Assembly (NCBI RefSeq): GCF_001952075.1
Contig: NZ_LXYU01000004.1
Span: 372,001-436,000, forward strand
Direction of reading: 5' to 3'
Source: Ditibartonella apis
Lineage (GTDB): Bacteria > Pseudomonadota > Alphaproteobacteria > Rhizobiales > Rhizobiaceae
Length of the DNA: 64,000 nucleotides
How positions within the stretch are numbered: the stretch's first letter is position 1; each line of letters opens with the position of its first letter. This document shows, in pieces, positions 57,602-64,000 of this stretch. Both the position numbers and the translations under genes were made by a program. The notes under the pieces are model-generated. The model had not been told where the DNA came from. It did no database searches and worked only from the letters and a program-made list of their open reading frames with translations.

Positions 57602-58813
57602 ATGGCAAAGATCAAGGTCGCAAATCCGGTCGTCGAACTCGACGGCGATGAGATGACACGCATTATTTGGCAATATATCAAGGAAAAATTGATCCATCCC
57701 TATCTCGATGTAGATCTGAAATATTATGATCTTTCGATAGAAAATCGTGATGCGACCAACGATCAGGTAACAACCGACGCTGCAAATGCTATCAAGAAAT
57801 ATGGCGTTGGCGTTAAATGCGCGACAATCACGCCGGATGAAGCACGCGTTAAAGAATTCAATCTGAAAAAAATGTGGAAGTCGCCGAACGGTACAATCCG
57901 TAATATTCTTGGTGGCGTTATCTTCCGTGAACCTATTATTTGTAAAAATGTTCCGCGGCTTGTCCCGCACTGGACAAAACCGATTATTATCGGCCGTCAT
58001 GCTTTTGGTGACCAGTATAAAGCAACAGATTTCAAATTTCCCGGCAAAGGTAAACTGACAATCAAATTTGTCGGTGAAGACGGAAAAGTTATCGAGCATG
58101 ATGTTTATGATGCACCCGGTGCAGGTGTTGCATTGGCCATGTATAATCTTGATGCATCGATCCGAGATTTTGCCCGTGCGTCGTTCAACTATGGTTTGCA
58201 GCGCAAAGTTCCGGTTTATCTTTCGACGAAAAACACTATTTTGAAGGCCTATGATGGCCGCTTCAAAGATATCTTTCAGGAAGTTTTCGATAAGGAATTC
58301 AAATCCGAATTCGATAAATATAATCTCACTTACGAGCACCGTCTGATCGACGATATGGTTGCTTCATCACTTAAATGGTCCGGCGGATATGTCTGGGCTT
58401 GTAAGAATTATGACGGTGATGTCCAATCCGACACAGTGGCTCAGGGTTTCGGATCTTTGGGACTCATGACCTCCGTTCTTATGACACCGGATGGCAAAAC
58501 GGTTGAAGCCGAGGCAGCACATGGAACAGTAACCCGCCACTATCGCCAATACCAGCGCGGCGAAGAGACATCGACCAACTCGATTGCTTCGATCTTCGCC
58601 TGGACTCGCGGTTTGGCTCACCGTGCAAAGCTCGACAACAATGACCCGTTGAAGCACTTTGCCGATACACTTGAAAAAGTATGTGTCGACACAGTTGAAT
58701 CCGGTTTTATGACCAAGGATCTTGCCCTGCTCATCGGTCCGAACCAGAAATGGCTTTCAACGACAGGTTTTCTTGACAAGATAGCGGAAAATCTTGCCAA
58801 AGCTCTCGCCTGA
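57602..58813 (+). CDS. icd: NADP-dependent isocitrate dehydrogenase
   Basis: 403 residues, the homodimeric eukaryotic-type enzyme usual in Rhizobiales. Visible features are [14 protein letters not shown] at the start, [12 protein letters not shown] in the isocitrate-binding loop near 95-106 and [17 protein letters not shown] near 306-322. It converts isocitrate to 2-oxoglutarate in the TCA cycle. It ends with a strong terminator. Confidence 0.96.
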   Translation: MAKIKVANPVVELDGDEMTRIIWQYIKEKLIHPYLDVDLKYYDLSIENRDATNDQVTTDAANAIKKYGVGVKCATITPDEARVKEFNLKKMWKSPNGTIRNILGGVIFREPIICKNVPRLVPHWTKPIIIGRHAFGDQYKATDFKFPGKGKLTIKFVGEDGKVIEHDVYDAPGAGVALAMYNLDASIRDFARASFNYGLQRKVPVYLSTKNTILKAYDGRFKDIFQEVFDKEFKSEFDKYNLTYEHRLIDDMVASSLKWSGGYVWACKNYDGDVQSDTVAQGFGSLGLMTSVLMTPDGKTVEAEAAHGTVTRHYRQYQRGEETSTNSIASIFAWTRGLAHRAKLDNNDPLKHFADTLEKVCVDTVESGFMTKDLALLIGPNQKWLSTTGFLDKIAENLAKALA

Positions 58814-58835
58814 GCATTTTTAATTTGAAAAAAGC

Positions 58836-58865
58836 AAAAAGCCCCGTTTTACACGGGGCTTTTTG
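58836..58865 (+). terminator. Rho-independent terminator after icd
   Basis: AAAAAGCCCCG / CGGGGCTTTTT, with a 7-base loop, a perfect G/C-rich core and a long T-run. Confidence 0.93.
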
Positions 58866-58967
58866 TTTTGGCGGGAACAAAAATTGCCGATCAAAGTTTC
58901 ATTCCTTGGCTCCAGGGGCTTATGAGGTTATTTAGAAGACCGACACTGATTCTTAAAAAATATAGGG

Positions 58968-60431
58968 ATGACAATGAATGAACAAGGCTGGTCAACACTT
59001 CTTTCAGGTAGAAATGGTGTCCGCTCGATAACACTTGCAGGCGGGGTTGCTCTGCATGCGGTCAATGTTTATATCGTTGTCACTATCTTGCCCTCCCTTG
59101 TTGCCGATATTCACGGTGAACAATATTATTCCTGGGCAGCAACAATTTTTGTGACAGCATCGCTCATCGGTGCGTCGCTTGCAGCAAAATTGTTGGCTCG
59201 TTTCGGACCCAAAACCGCTTATGTGCTTTCTGCACTCCTGTTTGCTGCGGGTACACTTATCTGTAGTGTTGCTCCAACTATGGCGGCGTTCCTGTTTGGT
59301 CGGCTCATTCAAGGTTTCGGTGGCGGCTTTTTGTTGTCACTTTCCTATTCCATGGTGAGAATTGTATTTGACCCTGCATTATGGCCACGAGCCATGGGAC
59401 TCATTTCCGGCATGTGGGGTATTTCGACATTACTCGGCCCCGCCATTGGTGGCATTTTCGCCGAATATAGTACTTGGCGCGCTTCATTCTGGACGGTTGG
59501 CATTCTGGCACTGCTATTTTCCGGCGTTGCGCTTAAAGTTTTACCCGGCACGACAGAACGTCAAAACGTTTCGGAACGGCTTCCTGTTATCCAACTTGCT
59601 GTTTTGACCGTTATGGTTCTTATCATTTCGGCAAGCAGTGCGGTTGCCGACAACAACATTAAAATTGCGGGCATAATTATCGGCGCTATCCTACTTTTTG
59701 TTCTTGGGATTATCGACAAACGATCCGAAAATAAAATGCTTCCAGACGGTTCATTTTCGATTCAGTCGATATTCCTACCGCTTTACGGGCTGATGGTTAT
59801 TATTTCGGTCGCCGTAAATGGTGCGGAGCTTTATCTACCTCTGTTTCTTCAGGAACTTCACGGGCGTGGACCACTTGTTGCAGGCTATATTGCCGCGCTT
59901 ATGAGCATCGGCTGGACCTGCGGTTCACTGCCAAGTGCCGGAGCCGCTCCGAAAATTGTGCGCAAAATCATCATTCTCGCACCCGTGATTGATATGCTCG
60001 GAATGGCAACATTGTTTTATTTCATCCCCTCTGAAATGAAATCATCGGGATTTCTGATTTCGATCTGTATTGCGCTTTTCCTGATAGGGGTCGGGGCTGG
60101 AACGTCATGGCCGCATTTGCTTACCCGCGTATTACAATGTGCTTCCGATAAAGATGCCACGCGTGCCAGTGCATCTCTTACAACAATCCAATTGTTTTCA
60201 ACAGCTCTAAGCGCGGCACTTGCGGGAAGCATTACCAATCTTGCCGGATTATTCGATCCGGGTGGCGTCAGCGGTATGATTGCAGCTTCCAAAGTGCTGT
60301 TTATCTTTCTGATTGTCATATTGCTGCTTGCAGTGCCGCTCGCCTTCATTATTTCACGCGATATGCTCAACCGTCCGGACGGAAAACATTCAGATAACCG
60401 AAGCAATCAAAAACAGCAGCAGAATAATTGA
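58968..60431 (+). CDS. MFS exporter of the 14-helix DHA2 type
   Basis: 487 residues. About fourteen hydrophobic helices. The motif RLIQGFGGGFLLSLSYSMVR near 105-124 with GPAIGGIFAEYSTWRASFW near 150-168 (antiporter motif C) is typical of drug-proton exporters. The last 42 bp overlap the 3' end of the convergent cobD. Substrate unknown. Confidence 0.87.
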   Translation: MTMNEQGWSTLLSGRNGVRSITLAGGVALHAVNVYIVVTILPSLVADIHGEQYYSWAATIFVTASLIGASLAAKLLARFGPKTAYVLSALLFAAGTLICSVAPTMAAFLFGRLIQGFGGGFLLSLSYSMVRIVFDPALWPRAMGLISGMWGISTLLGPAIGGIFAEYSTWRASFWTVGILALLFSGVALKVLPGTTERQNVSERLPVIQLAVLTVMVLIISASSAVADNNIKIAGIIIGAILLFVLGIIDKRSENKMLPDGSFSIQSIFLPLYGLMVIISVAVNGAELYLPLFLQELHGRGPLVAGYIAALMSIGWTCGSLPSAGAAPKIVRKIIILAPVIDMLGMATLFYFIPSEMKSSGFLISICIALFLIGVGAGTSWPHLLTRVLQCASDKDATRASASLTTIQLFSTALSAALAGSITNLAGLFDPGGVSGMIAASKVLFIFLIVILLLAVPLAFIISRDMLNRPDGKHSDNRSNQKQQQNN

Positions 60432-61376
60432 AAATAGCACATCCATCGAACGCTTGAAGAGCCGGATGGCACGGTAAATATCGGCGGGACCGGCCATTTT
60501 CCCGCTTTCATTCTGGAAAGGTTCGTCAACAGCTTCCCCTGAATAAATTCTTGGCCCCAAAAGCTTGATATCAAGGGCGCCTGCAAAGGCGCATTCGGGA
60601 AAACCGGCATTGGGCGAATGATGGTGACGCGCATCTTTTCTCACTACTTCAAGTGATTTTGCAGCAGCTTTCCGATTGATAAAAAGTCCGCATGTCAGGA
60701 TAATGATAAACGCTGTCACTCTTGCCGGTATAAAATTGACAACATCGTCAAGTCGTGCCGAAGCCCAGCCGAAATCCTTGAAGCGCTCATTTTTATAGCC
60801 GACCATCGAGTCGGCCGTGTTCACCAATTTATAACAAAAAAGGCCGGGAAGACCGAGGATGATATACCAGAATACGGGTGCCACAACGCCATCAGAGCTA
60901 TTCTCTGCGAGGCTTTCGATTGCTGCACGACAAACCGCACTTTCATCGAGATTTTTTGTTTCCCGCCCGACTACGAGCGAAACAGCATTTCTCGCTTCGA
61001 TAAGCGAACCTTGTTTGAAGGCTTTTTCCACTTTACCAACGTGATCGACAAGGCTTTTTTGCGCTAATAATGTGGAAGCAAACAGCGCTTCAATAATTAT
61101 TCCTGCAATCCCCAATTCGAGCAAAAGCAGATGAATAACAAGGCCAATAATAAAGGTTGCCAACAACAAGATAAGAAGCGCACTGATGCCGTACCATTTC
61201 CGGCGACGCGAAGACATCGACTTTCTGTTGTATCTTGTTTCAAACCACTTTATCCCTGCCCCGAATGCCGCTACCGGATGAGGAACCTTGCGCCATATCC
61301 AGTCGGGGTCGCCGATTGACCGATCAATCAGGAGCGCCAGTAAAAGGACAAAGCAGAGACGCTCCACCGGAATCAC
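60390..61376 (-). CDS. cobD: Adenosylcobinamide-phosphate synthase
   Basis: 328 residues. The CbiB/CobD features DRSIGDPDWIWRKVPHPV at the start, the ESLAENSSDGVVAPVFWY motif near 170 and the DARHHHSPNAGFPECAFAGAL segment near 250-270 are intact, with several membrane helices. It attaches aminopropanol to cobyric acid. The start overlaps the stop of the upstream MFS gene by 4 bp. Confidence 0.94.
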   Translation of the reverse strand: MIPVERLCFVLLLALLIDRSIGDPDWIWRKVPHPVAAFGAGIKWFETRYNRKSMSSRRRKWYGISALLILLLATFIIGLVIHLLLLELGIAGIIIEALFASTLLAQKSLVDHVGKVEKAFKQGSLIEARNAVSLVVGRETKNLDESAVCRAAIESLAENSSDGVVAPVFWYIILGLPGLFCYKLVNTADSMVGYKNERFKDFGWASARLDDVVNFIPARVTAFIIILTCGLFINRKAAAKSLEVVRKDARHHHSPNAGFPECAFAGALDIKLLGPRIYSGEAVDEPFQNESGKMAGPADIYRAIRLFKRSMDVLFSIILLLFLIASVI

Positions 61377-62596
61377 ACCTGTTTTGATGCTTTGGCCTGA
61401 TCATGCTTATCGACGTACCACGATGCTGCAAAGATCAACACGCCGCAAAAGGTAAGGCATCCGCCCAAAATCGCTGTATCCTGATAACCGAAACCTAGCC
61501 GCAAGATTTCTGCACCCGATTCAGCACCCAAAGCATTGGCAACATTATAGGCTGATTGCATCAGTGCTCCGGCAAGTGTCTGGGCATTGGCTGCGACATC
61601 CATCACTCGTGCCTGGACTGACGGCATACTGGCAAATGATGTACCGATGAGAAAACAGCCGATCGCAGCCGTAATGCCGGAATGACAGAGGAAGAAAAAC
61701 AGAAAGAATGTAATTGTGCTCCACAGCATTGCATAAAATATCATCTTCATCGGACCAATTTTTACCGCTATTTTTGGTCCGAAGATGTTGCCTGTTACCA
61801 TACCAAGACCTATAAGCGGCATGATAAACGGCACCCAGCCAATAGAAACACCGGAAACGACAGTCAATGTCGATTTGATGTAACTGAACACGGCAAAAAG
61901 ACCAGCTGTTCCGATGGCGACCATTGCCAGCATGAACCAGACTTGCTTTTCTTTTAATGCGCTAAGCTCGGTAAGCGGGCTTGTTCCCAATGCTGTTGGC
62001 AAACTGGGTAGAAACAAAAACACTAAAATTGCACAAAGAGCACCAATGCTGCCGACCAGCACAAAAGCCATTTGCCACCCAAGTAGCTGACCGAGCCAGG
62101 TTGCAAACGGCGCACCGACAACTGTCGCAATTGTAAGCCCCAGCATCACTGCACCGATAGCCTTGGGGCGATTTTTCATCTCCACCATGGAAGAAGCGGC
62201 AATAGAGGCAACACCAAAATAGATGCCGTGTGGTAAACCGCTCATGAACCGCAAACCGACCAGCGCGTGGAAGCTTGTCACACAGGCACTCGCAATATTG
62301 GCAAAAGCATAAAATAGCATCAGAGCGATCAGAACATATTTCCGCGGAAATTTTGCAGTCGCTACAGCCAGAACTGGCGCACCGACGACAACACCCATCG
62401 CATAGGCCGAAATATATTGTCCGGCAGTCGGTATATCAACACCCGAACTTTTTGCCATTTCCGGTTGCAGCCCCATTGAAACAAATTCCGACGTACCGAT
62501 TGCGAAGGCGCCGACAGCGAGAGCAAGTATGCTCATACGGCGTGTTCTTGCGTTAACCTCGGAAGCAACGTTGAGCTTATCAATTTCATATTTCAT
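61373..62596 (-). CDS. MFS transporter of the DHA1/AraJ-type
   Basis: 407 residues from the ATG at 62596. The family pattern ILALAVGAFAIGTSEFVSMGLQP opens the protein, and about twelve hydrophobic helices are visible with GLPHGIYFGVASIAA as another landmark. It lies between cobB and cobD and is translationally coupled to cobD (4-bp overlap). The cargo is unknown. A link to cobalamin precursors is only suggested by position. Confidence 0.85.
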   Translation of the reverse strand: MKYEIDKLNVASEVNARTRRMSILALAVGAFAIGTSEFVSMGLQPEMAKSSGVDIPTAGQYISAYAMGVVVGAPVLAVATAKFPRKYVLIALMLFYAFANIASACVTSFHALVGLRFMSGLPHGIYFGVASIAASSMVEMKNRPKAIGAVMLGLTIATVVGAPFATWLGQLLGWQMAFVLVGSIGALCAILVFLFLPSLPTALGTSPLTELSALKEKQVWFMLAMVAIGTAGLFAVFSYIKSTLTVVSGVSIGWVPFIMPLIGLGMVTGNIFGPKIAVKIGPMKMIFYAMLWSTITFFLFFFLCHSGITAAIGCFLIGTSFASMPSVQARVMDVAANAQTLAGALMQSAYNVANALGAESGAEILRLGFGYQDTAILGGCLTFCGVLIFAASWYVDKHDQAKASKQV

Positions 62597-62834
62597 AGTT
62601 AACGGACGAATCCCTGAATGCGGTTGTTTCAAATATTCGGTTTTGCCATTCAACACACCATCGGCGCAAGAAAATATCTTCCAAATTCAAAGTGTTCAAG
62701 GCAGTTTGTTTCCAACACCGGTCATCTCACCTGCTCTCCCAATAGAAAGCCGCAATGACATAGTTTTTGATGAATTGATAGAAAACACATCAAACAATTA
62801 CACTGCATTTTCTGCATGCTTGTAGCATATTTTT

Positions 62835-64000
62835 TCAACCTTCAATATCTATCAAATGAATAAACGAGCCGGCAACATTGTTTATTCTCATTCCCCTTGC
62901 ACCTAAAGAATTGTCGAGCGCATCATAGGCTTTAAAAAGCGGAGTAGCGACTTTTTCATCTACAATGGAGGCATAATGGAACTCGTGCCCTCGCAAGGTT
63001 TTTTCCCCGAAAAGCTCTCCTTCCGGCACCAAACGGCGATAGCCTAAATGCAGTTTCTTCTGTTTGAAGCTGGTATTCAATGGCAACAGACCAAGCATCG
63101 GGTGTTTAACCCCTTCGCTATCTTCCAATGTTTCCCCCAAGGTCATATAACCACCGCATTCGCCATAAATAGTTTTTCCGGCTTTTGCCATATTGCTCAT
63201 GGCTTTTTTGAACTTCTCTGCTGTCGCCAGTTTTCCGGAAAAAAGTTCCGGATAACCGCCACATAAATAGATGCTATCACAATCTTTATCCGGCGCTTCA
63301 TTCGCCAAAGGCGAAAAGAATGTGATTTCGGCACCGGCTTTTCTCCAGCCATCAAGCAGGTGTGGATAAGAAAAACGGAAAGCATCATCACGGCTCACCG
63401 CAATGCGTTGTCCTAGTGGCGGGATATAATCAATCGTGGCACTAGCAACCTTCACGCCATTTGAAGTCGATAATGCGATCATCTCCTCAAGATCAACGCT
63501 TTCCTTTATAATTTCTGCCGCTTTTCCGATAAAATCATAAAGATCGGTTCGTTCCGAAGCCTGAACCAGTCCCAGATGACGCGAGGGGAGTGTCAGGGCG
63601 TTATTTCTGTAAACCGCACCAACTACCGGTATATCAAGCGGTTGCAAAGCCGCGCGAAGCATAGCTTCATGTCGGGGACTTCCAATTTTATTGAGGATAA
63701 TTCCGGCAAAGCGCAATTTCGGCATAAATTCGGCAAAACCTTTGACAAGTGCCGCGACCGAATGTGATTGGCTTGTTACATCAACGACAAAAAATACCGG
63801 CAAATCCAACAAACGGGCAAGTTCGGCAGAAGACCCCTCGCCGTTAATGGCACCGTCATAAAGCCCCATCATGCCTTCGACCACAAAAAACTTCTGCTCC
63901 GAATTGTCGGTGAAATCGATATTTCTTATGAGCGCGTCGCGCATTGCCCAACAATCGAGATTGTAACTATCTTCTCCTGTTGCCGCTTTATGAAATGCCG
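62835..64000 (-). CDS. cobB: Cobyrinic acid a,c-diamide synthase, 5' end outside window
   Basis: 388 codons are in the window and the frame continues past 64000 on the right. The part visible begins in the middle of the ATP-binding half (AFHKAATGEDSYNLDCWAMR, then VVEGMMGLYDGA). It ends with the type-1 glutamine amidotransferase domain, with the nucleophilic Cys in YGECGGYMTLGE and a C-terminal FHYAS segment carrying the catalytic His. It amidates two side chains of the corrin ring. Confidence 0.94.
   Translation of the reverse strand, partial: AFHKAATGEDSYNLDCWAMRDALIRNIDFTDNSEQKFFVVEGMMGLYDGAINGEGSSAELARLLDLPVFFVVDVTSQSHSVAALVKGFAEFMPKLRFAGIILNKIGSPRHEAMLRAALQPLDIPVVGAVYRNNALTLPSRHLGLVQASERTDLYDFIGKAAEIIKESVDLEEMIALSTSNGVKVASATIDYIPPLGQRIAVSRDDAFRFSYPHLLDGWRKAGAEITFFSPLANEAPDKDCDSIYLCGGYPELFSGKLATAEKFKKAMSNMAKAGKTIYGECGGYMTLGETLEDSEGVKHPMLGLLPLNTSFKQKKLHLGYRRLVPEGELFGEKTLRGHEFHYASIVDEKVATPLFKAYDALDNSLGARGMRINNVAGSFIHLIDIEG

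Noticed and set aside
57599..58339. 246-codon minus-strand frame opposite icd
   Set aside because: Mirror frame of a highly conserved gene; its sequence shows no domain.

Overview
The window looks like chromosomal backbone of an alphaproteobacterium in the Rhizobiales (Hyphomicrobiales), closest in character to Bartonellaceae/Brucellaceae. Three things suggest this. The gene blocks gatC-gatA / MBL hydrolase-ruvX, pyrB-pyrC-like-plsY-dprA-topA-rnr-rpmG and dsbA-accB-accC-aat are the order I know from Brucella-type genomes. The protein sequences are Brucella-like, for example GatA, PyrB and the eukaryotic-type Icd. Base composition is moderate and somewhat AT-leaning, with AT-rich intergenic regions. 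Cobalamin genes together with a reduced-looking backbone would fit an insect-gut Bartonella lineage, but that is inference and not proven by this sequence.

Layout: 0-6.2 kb holds a truncated double cold-shock protein, glyoxalase I and a complete liv-type ABC transporter. 6.7-11.8 kb holds gatA, gatC, a disrupted segment, an MBL-fold hydrolase and ruvX. The disrupted segment is a beta-propeller gene plus a broken dehydrogenase, flanked by two partial copies of the gatC/MBL junction. 11.8-24.8 kb is housekeeping: aidB, pyrB with a dihydroorotase-like partner lacking its metal ligands, plsY, dprA, topA, rnr, an MFS transporter and rpmG. 25.5-30.5 kb holds an L,D-transpeptidase, mobA, mobB, a GST and a nuclease. 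31-43.1 kb holds a UDG-like glycosylase, an Lrp regulator, thiM, divergent cobT/cobS, a retropepsin-like protease, dusA, an aminotransferase, an M48 protease, a DsbA-like protein, accB, accC and aat, then tRNA-Thr(TGT).

43.4-47.1 kb is a gene-poor, AT-rich accessory zone with an acyltransferase-3 gene and a conserved orphan protein. 47.1-53.6 kb looks like an amine/amino-acid catabolism locus: a class III omega-aminotransferase, an XRE-cupin regulator, an amino-acid permease and a PucR-type regulator. 54.1-56 kb holds a remnant resembling a sugar-acid permease, a second SNase-like gene that has lost catalytic arginines, and an unrecognised 215-residue protein. 56.5-60.4 kb holds grxB, a DMT-like membrane protein, icd and an MFS exporter. 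The right end carries cobD, an MFS gene and the 3' part of cobB on the minus strand.

Functionally the window covers amino-acid uptake, pyrimidine synthesis, the first step of fatty-acid synthesis, Moco and cobalamin maturation, DNA topology and repair, and envelope maintenance. I found no CRISPR array, rRNA, intact insertion sequence or complete prophage. The most informative anomaly is the insertion-duplication between gatC and the MBL hydrolase gene. The most accessory-looking zone lies between tRNA-Thr and the omega-aminotransferase.
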